DNA from: Membranipora membranacea
Lineage: Eukaryota; Bryozoa; Gymnolaemata; Cheilostomatida; Membraniporidae
Assembly (NCBI GenBank): GCA_914767715.1
Contig: OU612066.1
Coordinates: forward strand, 35,748,283-35,812,282
DNA: 64,000 nt
Direction: 5' to 3'
Part shown: positions 49,813-62,055 of the stretch, in pieces
Position numbering within the stretch: the stretch's first letter is position 1
How the letters are laid out: the number at the start of each line of letters is the position of its first letter
Notes under the pieces: model-generated
What the model was told of the DNA's origin: nothing
The model's database searches: none
What the model saw: only the letters and a program-made list of their open reading frames with translations
Translations under genes and position numbers: made by a program

Positions 49813-51187
49813 CAGGCTCCAAGTCAACGCCAAGCAAGGAGTTGCTCCAAGTCAAGAGAAACAATAATATCTCTTTGTTATGAACAAGTACTCTTTGTAC
49901 TGAACAATAATACTCTTTGGTACTGAACAAATACTCTCTGACGCTGAACAAACACTCTTTGTAAAATTTGCAACGCTTTGTTTGTGTAAAGGTTAAAGCA
50001 ATAAATTTGGATAAAACTTTGAATTTTCTAAGAGCACTTAAAATTTGCGGCTGGCCTCCATGAAACCGGAAACCAAGGGACTTGCGTATCAAGATCAGTG
50101 ATGGATCAAAATTGAAGGGTGTAATATACACTCACTTCTGAGTAATAAAGAGCACAATAAAAAAAAAGTGACAGGTCGAGTGGAAATTGAGGGCAATGAA
50201 CTCCCTCTCAGTCAATCATGTACAAGATATATAGATAGAGAAGATACGATGATAGAGATAGCCTATCTGCATCTACACCACCAGCTTCTCTACTTTGAGT
50301 ATTAGCATTGAATCAGTGTTGTGGTAATCATCTGACTGAAGGACTATCTAAAGAATAAATAGACTGCAGAGAAGTAAATTGTTATTGTAATGGTACCTAC
50401 CTAGTCAAAAGAGGTCAACAAGTTACTTTTTAACTACTCTGTTATCTGTAAACTTTCTAGAAAACCTCTTTAAACAAATAAATAAAAGAAAGAAATAGAA
50501 GAAAGCAAAAAAAAGAAAACCACTCACTCTTCCTTGGATTGGCTCAGGTCTTCTCAAGTTCTTCTACTATCAACTCTGGTTCTGAACCGACCCAAGGAAA
50601 TTGTTGTCAGTAAAGTCCAGGATGGTTTTGAAGAAAGCCTCTATGTATGTTTAATAAAACCAAGAGACCAGTGAGTATGAGTAATTTAGGAGTCCTGGAT
50701 TTACCCAAGTACTAACCAGTTTTAGTGTACTTTAGTTTGAGAAGAAAATAAAAAGACTGCTCAAAGCAACCAATCAGGATGAGTTTTACAAGGTTTGCAG
50801 GCAATGCTCAGAAAAATTTAGTTGATATATTTCTTCCTGCTGTCTGTGGTCATGTACTACATGGGAAACATTTTGGCCTATTATTGCCTAATATTAACCC
50901 TCGTGCATTTTTTTACAAAACTGTATTATTTTTGCTTCCTTTGACACCTCACGTATATTTTTACTAAGTATTAACCAGGCTGGTGACTGTCTAATAAGTT
51001 GTCCAAGTGCATTCACTACAATAACTGCCTGCTGGACATTTGTAAAGGTGAGCAAGTATCATCTTTTCTTTTAGTTTTTTCATAGACATGTGTCTATGAC
51101 CGAATAACCATGTGGTACATAGTAATTAGAAGTTGCCTACCCACCCACTCTCCACAATTAAAACCATATTTATTCAATGATATTATA
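49813..51187. other. Intergenic DNA
   Basis: Imperfect repeats of TACTCTTTG with GAACAA near 49885-49965. Beyond that no exon or element was recognised. Confidence 0.35.
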
Positions 51188-51241
51188 CATAGGACTGCCG
51201 CAGTTCCTGGCCAAAATCATGAACTGTGGCGCAGTCCTATG
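51188..51241. mobile_element. 54-bp hAT-like micro-element
   Basis: Ends CATAGGACTGC and GCAGTCCTATG are perfect inverted repeats, continued inward by CAGTTC/GAACTG. An exact 8-bp direct repeat ATATTATA flanks it (51180-51187, 51242-51249). Confidence 0.8.
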
Positions 51242-51559
51242 ATATTATATTATATAACAGAAGTAATACTAATAGATAGGCATTTTGGAATGATGTAGTA
51301 ATCTCATTGCCTTAATGTTGTATGGCCAACAACTAACTAATGTCAAAGATAATGATAACAACTAAATAAATAATGGACTTTCTGATCATTACTGACATAT
51401 TTCCAATTAACTGTGCTACAGTCAATCAAGTAAACACTAAATATCGCCAATTAACGGAGCCCAAGCTCAGACGGCGATCAAACCATCGGATGAAACTCAT
51501 TATTATTTATCACTGAAACTCACTATACTTATTATATACTTACTTAGGCCTACTAACAT

Positions 51560-51577
51560 CAGGGAGAATCCTCCCTG
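51560..51577. mobile_element. 18-bp palindromic insert with 7-bp duplication
   Basis: CAGGGAGAATCCTCCCTG between two exact copies of CTAACAT (51553-51559, 51578-51584). Confidence 0.75.
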
Positions 51578-51714
51578 CTAACATCAATTGAGAAACATTT
51601 GTTTTTTAGTTTCATTTTAATTATATATATTATTTATTTCATATATGATATATATGAGTCATTGACTTGTGTGCTCGGGGCTGCAGTGCTTCCACACGGT
51701 GGTTCACATCGGAA

Positions 51715-51838
51715 ACACTTCAGTTCGTCCCTGTTTCCAGTTCGTCCCTGTTTCCAGTTCGTCCCTGTTTTTGTTTCGTCCCTTGTTGGTTCGTCCCTTA
51801 TTCAGTTCGTTCTAGTTTTCAGTTCGTCCCTGTCTTCA
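51715..51838 (+). repeat. Tandem GTTCGTCCCTGTTTCCA array
   Basis: Six to seven imperfect units of about 16-17 bp built on CAGTTCGTCCCTGTTTC. An inverted partner array lies at 53104-53204 beyond the LINE fragment. Confidence 0.8.
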
Positions 51839-51965
51839 TGCAGTGTCAAGGTTGCATTTTGAGTGAGCCCAAGCCAGAGACATCGATACAAGCTCCCTAT
51901 TTCTATGGCCCAAGCATGGGCCTCTGTAGCCTGTCTTAAAAGCCTGTTAAGACAGGCAGACAGTA

Positions 51966-53076
51966 TCAACCACCCATATGCTGGACATTGGCAAAGTAAA
52001 GACAAGTAAGTCCCATGGGCCCAAGTTGTTTGTAGGCTTTCACACGAAGGTTGGTGGACTGTGGCGGTATGGTTCTCTTTATGAAGCCTAGTGTTGTAGA
52101 GGCTTTGCTGGTAATGTGCTCAATATGAGAGTTCCATTTCAGATCTTCTTGTACTTTTACTCCTAGGTATTTGATGGTGTCAACCTTGGGGATGACTTCC
52201 TGGTGTAGTTGGTAGGAGGGGGGCTCTGTCTTTGTGCGTTTTCTACTGAACCGGACAAACTCACATTTGGAGATGTCCGATATCAATTCAACCAGCTGGG
52301 TTTCACAGCTCAGTTTAGCTCTGAATCTATGTTGTTGAGGGTGAAGCATTTTGTTGCCTTCTATGTACTTCATTATATGGCTGGTGACGATATGTTCCAT
52401 CAATTTGCTTGCAATGCATGTCAAGCTGATAGGTCGATAGTTCTCTGGTCTGCTCCTGTCTCCCTTCTTGAAGATGGGTGTGACATTCGCATGTCTCCAG
52501 TCATCGGGGACAGAGCAGTACTGAGGTGACATGTTGAAGATGTTGCACAGTGGTCCAGCGAGCTCAGATGCTGCTTCTTTCAATACTCTGGCAATTATCC
52601 CGTCGGACCCGGAGGCTTTATTAGGTTTCAGGTTTGTCAGTAATTTCAGGACCCCTTCCCTAGCGATGGTTAGATGTTTCATGGGAGGGAGGTTTGATTG
52701 GTGTCCAGCTTGTGTTTTGGTTGAGTCAGCTGTGGAGAAGACAGACTGAAATTGGCGGTTTAGGGCATTGGCGATACCTTTTTTTGTCAGTGATGAGGCG
52801 GTGTTGGGCCTTGATAGCTGAGATGGTGTTGCTATCACCACGTCTGTGCTTTATATATGTCCAGAATCGTTTATTGGTACTCTTTGTTTCTTTGTCTTGT
52901 TCTTCTAGTAGGTTGTGGACATATTGTCGGTGTTCTTTCCGCATCAGATGTTGGACTTCCTTCTTGTATTCCTTGTATCTTTGCTCGGTATTGACTTTGC
53001 CACTTCGTTTACTTCTTTTACGCAGATTGTCTCTCTTGATTTTGAAAATCGATGTATGAAAAATAAGGGAGCACAA
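51966..53076 (-). mobile_element. LINE fragment with reverse-transcriptase palm deleted
   Basis: Reading on the minus strand: linker (KRFWTYIKHRRGDSNTIS), then NALNRQFQSVFS, RT fingers (VPDDWRHANVTPIFKKGD, ENYRPISLTCIASKLMEH), then LVELISDI fused directly to SKCEFVRFSRKR. The blocks that should lie between (LDFxKAFD, PQGSVLGP, FADD) are absent although the frame stays open. The thumb (IKYLGVKVQEDLKWNSHIEH) follows and the C-terminal end is missing. Related to but clearly diverged from the element at 46-50 kb. Confidence 0.85.
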
Positions 53077-53103
53077 CTCCTATAACTGAGTTCAACCAAA
53101 TAT

Positions 53104-53204
53104 AGGGACGAACTGAGAAAAGACGAACATGTGCAGGGACGAAACAAAACAAAACTGGGGACGAAACAATAGTGGGGACGAAACAAAAGTGGGGACGAAA
53201 CGAA
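53104..53204 (-). repeat. Tandem GGGGACGAAACAA array, inverted partner
   Basis: Six units built on GGGGACGAAACAA, the reverse complement of the core of the 51715-51838 array. It abuts the 5' side of the LINE fragment. Confidence 0.8.
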
Positions 53205-53469
53205 TGGCATTCGTTTACATCACTCACTGACACTGCACCAACAATGAGAAGTTGATCGCACTCCGTGTTATGAAATGAGCGGGTGGTAGGTGTTTTGGCA
53301 CCATCCCATGTTTTCTGTTTGTATGGTTGGGGATAGGCCAAGTTACCCCAGTGAGAAAGCTTTGCCACATACCGCACAATCTATGTCAATCACTCGCAAC
53401 ACTATTGGTAGTGGGTTGTGCCGACTTTCTCAGTCAATGTGCTGCAAAACAACAACAGGCTTAGTAGCC

Positions 53470-53497
53470 CAATGAACTACCTCGAGGTAGTTCATTG
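53470..53497. mobile_element. 28-bp perfect palindromic insert with 7-bp duplication
   Basis: CAATGAACTACC, TCGA, GGTAGTTCATTG is fully palindromic. AGTAGCC is repeated exactly on each side (53463-53469, 53498-53504). Confidence 0.8.
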
Positions 53498-53504
53498 AGT
53501 AGCC

Positions 53505-54298
53505 CCTACTCGATACTGTTTGAACTATTTTTCGTTCATGCCCACTGGCATGAGAAAGGGTATTTTGTGTTTTATCCATCCTGAAATCATGCCTCGAACA
53601 ACAATACATATCTTGCAGAATATGACTAGTGCTCGATATTATTGTAATACCACATTCACACAACCAACTGAATATATTGTTATAAATTTGCTTCATTCAG
53701 CGTTGATGCTTGTTGGTATGATCCAATTATTCTGATATAAAATTGAGTTGAATCTCCTTATCCAGGTGCACAGATCAGTGATGGTACTCCCCCCCCCTTA
53801 ACCAGCGCTTTTTTGGTTGAAATTTGTTATAATATCAACACTTATCATTTTATGATAATATCAAGTATGGCTGCTTGATACCAATTTGAACTACATATAA
53901 TTAATATAGCTGTTAAAGGAGAGATAAGAAAAAAATGTCTCGTGCATCTTAGGTGTTCTGCGTATAATACTCAATGGGACAATCTAGCTGATGACTCAAA
54001 GCTTTGCTAGAATAAATCGGCTTCACTTTCAATCTGAGGATATATCCAGTTTCAAGTCTTGTGCCCCACAGGAATTAAAAAGTTACGAGATTGTGATATT
54101 CTCCTTGATGGCTTTGTAGGTATACTCAGGTGTAGTCCTATGTGGCCTTTTAGCATAAAGTTAATCGAAATATAGCACACACTACCAGTGTCAGCTTTTG
54201 TACCTATCTTTTGAATCAAAGTCTAAATACACAATATGGTGGTTTACCAGCTCTGAGGGTTTGTGGTTTTGTATTTGCAGATTTGTTGAGTTGTAAAC
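53505..54298. other. Upstream region of ALG12
   Basis: AT-rich, C-run near 53790, no exon recognised. Presumably contains the ALG12 promoter. Confidence 0.35.
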
Positions 54299-57200
54299 AT
54301 GAGAGAAATATCGTTTGGTCTACTTGTGGCTTGGAGCCTGTGTGTAGTGGTTGCACTGATCTATGTAGTGCTTTGTCCATTTACTAAAGTGGAGGAGAGC
54401 TTCAACTTACAGGCCATTCATGACCACATCTACCTTGGAAGTAACATCTCTCAAGTAAGTGCCTGTTTTGTATTTAACTCTGATAGAAAAAAACGCAGGC
54501 CGTTTTCGCAAGGTTTTTATAGTGATGTGATCATGTGATCAGCTGTCAATCCAGAATAATGTAACGGGAAGTTGCTATAGCTGACTATAGATGTCCTGTC
54601 TATTATTTTGATATTGTTTTTTGCCTGTCAGCCCTAAGCGACTAGCTGTCAATCTGATTTAATCATCGAATGAGAGCCTAGATCGGAACAGGTTGTTTTA
54701 CGGGAGATATGGGGTTGCCAATACATCTAACTGCATTCAATTAATTTATTTTGCGGAACATGATACCCAACTTGATTATGTATCGTGTAAACTACATTGC
54801 ATAAGGAAAAATGTTTAGATATTAGTTAGCTTTTCAAATCACACCTGTATACATGTAGTGATGCTATGATGTGGAATGTTGTAGTTTGATCATGTGGTTT
54901 TCACCGGACCTATTCCTCGTACGTTTATCGGCAGCATTATCATTGGATATATAGTTAAGCCTCTTACTTTGCTGTTGTATGCAGCTCCTAAAGTCTACAT
55001 GCAATATGCAGGTTAGTGGATATTACCAAATTTATTACATTGAACATGATAGCGTTATAATTGATGTTTGTTCCCTGTTTTTTCAGAGTGTTTCATTGAA
55101 ACAATTCATACTTGCTTCAAAGTAGGCTCTGCCTGTTTTTTTTCTAACCGTTCTGTTTTGATTTACTGCAGCTTTCTGCTGCTATTTTATTTCATTACTT
55201 GACAGATCATCTGACTGTTTTCCATACCAGTGTAATTTCGGGATGGGTATGGAGATTGTGACTCGGTTCGCTGTCATCTACACATCTATTGATATCTCAA
55301 TTGCCTGTAATGATCAAACTCACATTTGCAACTAATTGTACAGGATAAAAACTTTCAATTTCAATTTTTGTTTCATTGCTAAATCTGAAATCTGATGAGT
55401 ATAATTCCTGCTAATTATCAGACTTTGGCAAACATTTCATTGGTAGGATTTTACAAGTCTAAATTCGCTAATATTGAAAACTGTGAATTCAAGTATTTAT
55501 TGCCAGCATGTGCATCAATATTCCCATTCTGTGGGTTAGGTTCCTAATTGTGTCTCTAATGTGTTTCGAACAAGATGGCAAAATATAAAGTACATTCTAT
55601 ACTTGGTTATCATCCTCACCAGGAATACTAACTTTGAAGAGGGGGATATTGACCCTAATTTAGGCCCATCATTTCATTCATTTTGATATTAATATTCTTC
55701 AAGATCAGCCAAATTAACTGTATCAAGCACTCAAAGAACCACACACAGCTAATTGATTGTAGTTTTTATATGCCTGAAGCTTATAACCTGGATACAACAG
55801 CTTACTTTATGTGTTATATTACAGCCCGCAGTACGCTGACGTTATTAGTACTGAGCGCGTATCTCCACTTCCTAGCCGCTGTCAGGCGACTATTCGGTAT
55901 CAGTGTAGCAGTATGGAGTTGTCTCATCTTATGCACACAGTTCCATTTCTTGTTCTACGCTTCGAGGCCGCTACCTAACTCGTTTGCTGCTGTTTTGAGT
56001 AAGTTCAAATTTAATTAGTTTCTTTTTGAAAGATGGGGCTCCTTCAAGCATGCAGTAGTTTGTTAGTTTGGAGTGCTGTCACAAAGGTGTGTGGTGCACC
56101 TCCATTACTTGTGCATACTGTTGATACACACAACTAATAATCACGACTTCCCGTGGGCTCAATTTTCCTGAGCACTTTATAAAGTGTCCAAAGAATCTCA
56201 ACATTGGGTTAGATTTTGCAGTTTGCTGAAACATACTACTGTTCTAGAGATTTTCACTCTTCAGTTATTTATAACAGGGTGATTAACCTTGCCAAAACTA
56301 CATGTAAATTCTCATCACTTACACATCACATTTATACATGTGGTATATACACAGTAGAGTTAGGTATGCTCAGAATGATTTATGATAATGTCATAACCAA
56401 ACCCATTGTCTTCTGTCAAGCCCTGGCTGTGTTTAATCACTTATATCAGAACTACTAAAATACCTTGCCAATACTCATCGACTGTGACCTTAGTGTGGTT
56501 ATTGGCAGCTGACAGAAAGAACCAAATAAACTGACATCAGTAAGTTTCTCATACAGTGATATTCCAGGTAGCCTTTCAGTTAATGTGACACCTAGTGTGG
56601 CATCAGACACCCTAGGTCTGTCTGCTCAGTCTGTCTATCAGCTGACTAATTTAATGAATGTATTGGCGTGTTGTTTATTGTAGCTTTGCTGGCATGTAGC
56701 TACTGGCTAAGAAGTAAGCACAGGGAGTTTGTATTTTTTGCTGGGTTTGCGATCATAGTATTCCGATGTGAGCTGGCTATCATGTTTGGATTAATGCTTC
56801 TTATTTCACTCGTGTACGGAAACCTGAATCTGATGCAGCTTATCAAATGGATCAGCGTCACTGGGGTAATCAGTTTGGGTGAGTAATACAAGAAGATTAC
56901 ATTTGGTATCAAAGAAAAATTCATGTTTGTGTATTTCAACTGAGATGCTTGACTGGGATTTCACCCATGAGACGTGGGGACGTGAGTATACCTGTCTGTC
57001 TATGACTGACGAGGAAATTGATATTAATTTTACAACGCAGTTTTCTTGCATCCATGTGAACAAATGTTATATTTTACTATAACGAAATTCCAGGTGCTAC
57101 TGTTTTGATTGACTCATTCTACTGGCAGAGAAGAGTGTGGCCTGAGGGTGAGGCGTTCCACTTCAACGCTATTCTAAACAAGAGTTCTCAGTGGGGTGTA

Positions 57201-60200
57201 TCCTTATTTACTTTCTGTCAGCGTATGCAGTAAATGAGAGGGCATGTGATATGCTGGCACAAAATCCCCCACAGGTATCATACCAGTTAAGAAAAATCAT
57301 ACCCTCTTTACACCCCTTCTTCTTGTCAGTACCTGAGAGAATAAGAAGGTGGTTATGTCCCAAGATCGCCGTGTCTGACTCAAACTCACTCATAAACAAG
57401 GACTTGTTGTAGCGGGTTTACTTTTAATACACTTCTCTGTGGTTATTACTTCCTATCCAACTTTCGTTACATATGTAGATAAGTATTGGCACAACTAATG
57501 ACTCTTCTCAACTTCTATAATGTAATTACTATTATCACATTGCATATAACTGTTCATGTCCCTACAAGAAGCTTTTCAATTGTTTTTCCTGAGCTATTTA
57601 AAATCTACAGACATCACCGTTTCTATGGTACTTTTACTCAGCCCTGCCCCGAGCTATGGCACTGAGCTTGTTGATAGCCCCTCTAGGTATGGCTATAGAT
57701 AAAAGATGTCTTGTACTGTCTGCACCAGCTTTTGGATTTGTCTTACTCTACTCTATACTCCCACACAAGGAGCTGAGATTCATACTCTATGTGGTACCTG
57801 TACTCAATGTGGCGGTCGCTCGGGCCTGCTCAGTCATGTACGTACGTATACACGTGTTGTGTGGTAGCAGATTCACCAAAGTAACTTGAGACATTGTCAG
57901 CTGATGCACAAAGTTTGACCCAGAAATTATGCCCATAATTAGTTTTTCTATACGCCCTTACAAGTTTTGTCACTTACTTTGTGAGGCAGGTGATATGCTG
58001 ACTAAAGATAACCTATCTTGGCTCTTTGTTTTGCAGCTGGCACAACAGAAACAAGAGTATGGGTAGGAAGTTAGTGGCTATGATGGCAGCTGGTCACCTG
58101 TTAGGTAATCTAGTTATGACAGGGGTGCTACTCAATGTGTCATATCACAATTATCCTGGTGGGAACGCTCTCAGATTTCTCAATGAACATGTACCTGCTA
58201 ATCAAGGTGAGTTTGCTACCCATAATTGAGTGGGTATGATCAAATGTAATTCAGTCAAATCAAGTTACTAATTTTGATGGTAGCACACGAGAGGATCCTT
58301 CACAGGACAAAGCCAGGGTTATTTTAATTTAATGAGACTTCGTGGCTGTTTTGGGGGGGATTATTTTCCATTGAGGTCTCTGGTTGGAAAGCCATGCAGT
58401 ATGCAATTTAATATTTGTCTTTTCATACCAATAATGTGTAAGTAAAAGTAATTAAGGTCTTATGCACCTGCCGATTCAATCATGTGATAAAAAATAAAGA
58501 AAGTTGTACTTGTCTCAAGATTTGTCCGCTCTCTTAACAATGAGTTCAATAAGGGGACAACTTCTGATTTTGTAATTCAAACCTCGATAGTGACGTACTG
58601 GATTGTATTGTAGGCGTGAAGGTTAACATAGATATATTTTCGGCGCAGACCGGGATTTCTAGATTCTTACATGAACATCAGAAATGGCGGTAAGTAGGCA
58701 ACACCGATATGCTTGATTTCCGCGATTGAATTAAAATAGTGTATGAAACTACATTGTTCTTGTGTCATGCAACAGATATGGATGCAAGTGTTGTTTGTGA
58801 TGAAATGTACCATCATCAATAATCAGATTCTCACCTTCCCGTGATAATTAGTGCTGTGTGTTCTAACTGATGTTAGTCACTGTAGAATTCCTGTATTATC
58901 ATTACCTCAAGGTTATGACTGTAATAAGGAAGGGAAATTTTCAAACTCAATACATGAAGGGGACAGTTAAATTATTAGAGCGGTATATCATTATTATAAT
59001 ATTGTGAAACATGAGACTATGACGGCAGTCTGTAAAAAATGAATGAAGTTCACTTCTGTGAATAGAAGTAAGATTTGGGTTCTGAGAAACAAAAGAGGTA
59101 TTCACTGCGTCGTTGTTTTGTTCAGTGACAACCAGTGGAGTGGAAAACTGAGTAGCCTTTGCTGCCATAAGGCCACTCCTCCAATACAAAGCTGCTGGCC
59201 CGCAAAGTATTTGCTTATTGAAAATTTATTCCCTTATTGACAAAGGAATATTCATTGAGGCTGTCGTGGTTTGATTTATCATTATCCTCAAGTTAGGGTT
59301 CCAGTTTGAATTAGGCACAAAGAGTACAACTTGAATAGGTATTAATATATGCTTTGACTGCCAGGCATTAGCCTTATTGATTCAAAGCTTAGTTTATCAC
59401 TAAGCAGCTGTGTGAGCCCAGAAATCCCGCTCAGTCCTGCTTTACAACTCACATGTACAATAATAAGGATAGACAACAGTAAGAATGGTATAAACGGACT
59501 GTTACAAGTGTCTTGTGTTTTCATTCATGCGACACTCTACTGTTGCCTCAAAGTACTTGTTGCTACTTGACACATATGCAGTCTGCATGATCACCCTTAT
59601 TATATCCCTACACTATGGTGTGATGCTATGATCTTTTGATATTTTGCCATGATGCATTTAGAATATTGTAACTTGATATGCATCATTTGGCCACCTGAAC
59701 AAGAGTACAGGCAGACAAATACCAAAGAATCTGATACGCAAACGATCGGAAAGACTCGATGTAGTCTGGTAAACTTGTTTGCTGTCATTCTAGCATGATG
59801 ATTAGACTAGCCAGATGCATACATTCATGGCGTATTGCAAGTCCCTTACAGTCTCGTATGGGCATACAGTCCCTATTCTCCCAAAGATACTAGACTGATG
59901 TTGTGTCTCACAGCTATGACCGAGATTTGTGTAACATGTTGACAATTGCAGATTCAGTCAGTTCAGAAAGCATTTTTACCAAACTATCTGCCGTTGGTAG
60001 CACCCTGGTCATCCAAAAATAAATGGAAAGATTCTCGTTTCATCGAAACTTTTATTTGCCTTCTGTCTAGCCCTATTCCCGGGTGTCACTGGATGGTAAA
60101 AATATATGAAAACAGATTTTGTCTGAGTTGGCTTAATTCCTGTGAACAAGGATCGATAAAGCATTGATTGATGAACCACTTTTTTGTCTGTTCTATGTAT

Positions 60201-60754
60201 TTCTGTCACTGCAACCATGAGATAGTAAATCACAGCTCTGTGTTTGTGTAATGGGCATGTTGTAGTCTGATCTGTGGAACCAAAATGATAAATAGGTGTT
60301 TGTTTGTCTGGTAGGTTTGGAAAGTTCCACATAAGATGTTGCGTTATTGCAACGTCGCTGTTTAATTTGTCTGTATATGACTCATTGGACATCTTTTTTG
60401 AATAAAACTTGCTGCTGAAATAAGATTTCAACTTTTACTGTAAGGATAATGAGATACTCGGCAACATATTAAACACTCTCTGAATATTGTTTTTATTTTA
60501 GATATGATAAGACGGAGGATGAGAGCGCAGTGCTGGCTGATATCCACTCATACACCCATCTTCTGGTCGGGACTCCGGATGAGTCGGCAATCCAGGCTAT
60601 AACAGCTGTCTACTCTCAAACACACAAACCCATACACACTGAAATGTGCTTCAAAAACATACAAATAACCAAACAATACCCATTCCTCACAGTGCGGCTG
60701 GCTTCTTGTGTCTGGGTCTTTGAAAAACTTGAACCTCAAAAGGAATCGGGATAA
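54299..60754 (+). CDS. ALG12: ALG12 dolichol-P-mannose alpha-1,6-mannosyltransferase
   Basis: GT22 enzyme of the ER membrane that adds the eighth mannose (alpha-1,6) to the dolichol-linked N-glycan precursor. Nine exons: 54299-54454, 54885-55011, 55825-55998, 56684-56878, 57094-57197, 57611-57837, 58037-58206, 58614-58689, 60502-60754 (TAA). All phases close, giving 493 residues (human 488). The start is the first ATG. The first lumenal loop [17 protein letters not shown] holds the acidic residues expected for catalysis. [17 protein letters not shown] replaces the usual Y/FDHxEFPGVVPRTF. Then [50 protein letters not shown] joined to [15 protein letters not shown], the GT22 HKELRF motif, NYPGGNAL and [14 protein letters not shown]. 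Several hydrophobic helices alternate with these loops. Exons 5 and 6 meet within WG/TSP at donor GTATCC. Intron 8 is 1.8 kb. Confidence 0.96.
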
Positions 60755-61867
60755 TGAAAGTCCGATGTTTGTATTGCTAAGTTTTTGTCATTTTCAACAA
60801 TGGAACGCTTTGCTAGCTAAGCTTGCACAAAAACTGCTATGCAAGTGATTTCAAATGAAATTCCTAGTTTTTGACACACTTTTTTACAAAAATGATAACC
60901 TGTCCTAAATCATTGATGTCCATGATGTCTTTAATGCCCGATATTTTAAGTTAGCTGCACTGAATTTGAATGGAATCAGTAATTGGGTGTGCACGATATC
61001 TCCAAAGTAGCCATACATAGTCTTAAAATATAGGGACGCTGAATAGCCTCAAGCTGAGGCATTGCCAATATTTACCCTGTTACCAAGTGACAGACTACTT
61101 ATCTCTTATTTTTACATGAGCGCTTATTCTCTCGCTAGTGGTTCTAATTCAGCTGCAGCGATAATGAAATAATTGCTGGACACGCATTAAAATCCCAGGC
61201 TGATACACCAGATTTAAACATTTTTTATTGATTTTACCCAACACGCTGGCATCGCCGAGTTTAATGGTAACCTCGCCTATCAAAGGTATGTTGATTTAGT
61301 ATTCTAATATCATGGTATTATTTATATCACTTATCCACTCAGAATGTGGCTACATCGATCATAGTTTACTTAGACTGTTTTGGCACACTCTATTCTAACC
61401 CTACTTACTACAGACACAGATCATCTGGCAAGTGATTAATGTTAATTCCAGGTTATTCTTTGGTTTATGAATTCTATTCTAGGGCATGTTTACCTCTTTA
61501 TTCATCTCTTTAACTGAATGCTTTCAGCATCCATAAAAGTGAGAGAGTGATATCAAGGATACCAAATTGGTGATATTATCTATAGTAATGACTAGGTACT
61601 ACAGATGTTTGGCCAACTTTGTGTCATATTTGCTGAGGTTATTGGAGGTATTTCTTTTTTAAATGTACAAAGAAATGGCTCATAGTTTAATCAAATAGCC
61701 ATCAGTTAGGGTTTGGTTATCCAGAGGGTTTCTTTTGTTAAACTGTCAAAACAGTGTAAACACGTGATTCTCTCAACCATTGACCGAATTAATGAGTTTC
61801 TTCTAGACATGGTCATGCCAGTCATGCTTTTGGGGGATAGCCTTGCTAGTAAATACTGAGGTGATGT
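60755..61867. other. ALG12 3' UTR and intergenic DNA
   Basis: No exon or repeat recognised. Confidence 0.35.
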
Positions 61868-62055
61868 GGCACACAGATAGATTAGAAGGTTCTCGGTTTA
61901 TGGATAGGCGTTCTCTCACAGATAGATTAGAAGGTTCTCGGTTTATGGATAGGCGTTCTCTCACCGATAGATTAGAAGGTTCTTGGTTTATGGATAGGCG
62001 TTCTCTCACAGATAGATGAGAAGGTTCTCGGTTTATGGATAGGTGTTCTCTCACT
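61868..62055. repeat. 45-bp minisatellite, four units
   Basis: Unit contains GATAGATTAGAAGGTTCTCG and TTTATGGATAGGCGTTCTCT. The length is a multiple of three, so a minus-strand frame stays open (RERLSINREPSNLSV repeated), but no gene context supports translation. Confidence 0.85.

Noticed and set aside
49646-50131. Minus-strand 161-codon frame rich in Trp, Thr, Asn and Lys
   Set aside because: It is mostly translation of the 16-bp minisatellite next to the LINE.
57191-57412. Plus-strand 73-codon frame starting [12 protein letters not shown]
   Set aside because: It starts in ALG12 exon 5 and runs into the intron; the ALG12 phase requires the donor after WG and the next exon TSPFLW.
61803-62054. 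Minus-strand frame encoding a 15-residue repeat
   Set aside because: The unit is 45 bp, so any stop-free frame stays open by default; no promoter, splice site or family supports a gene.
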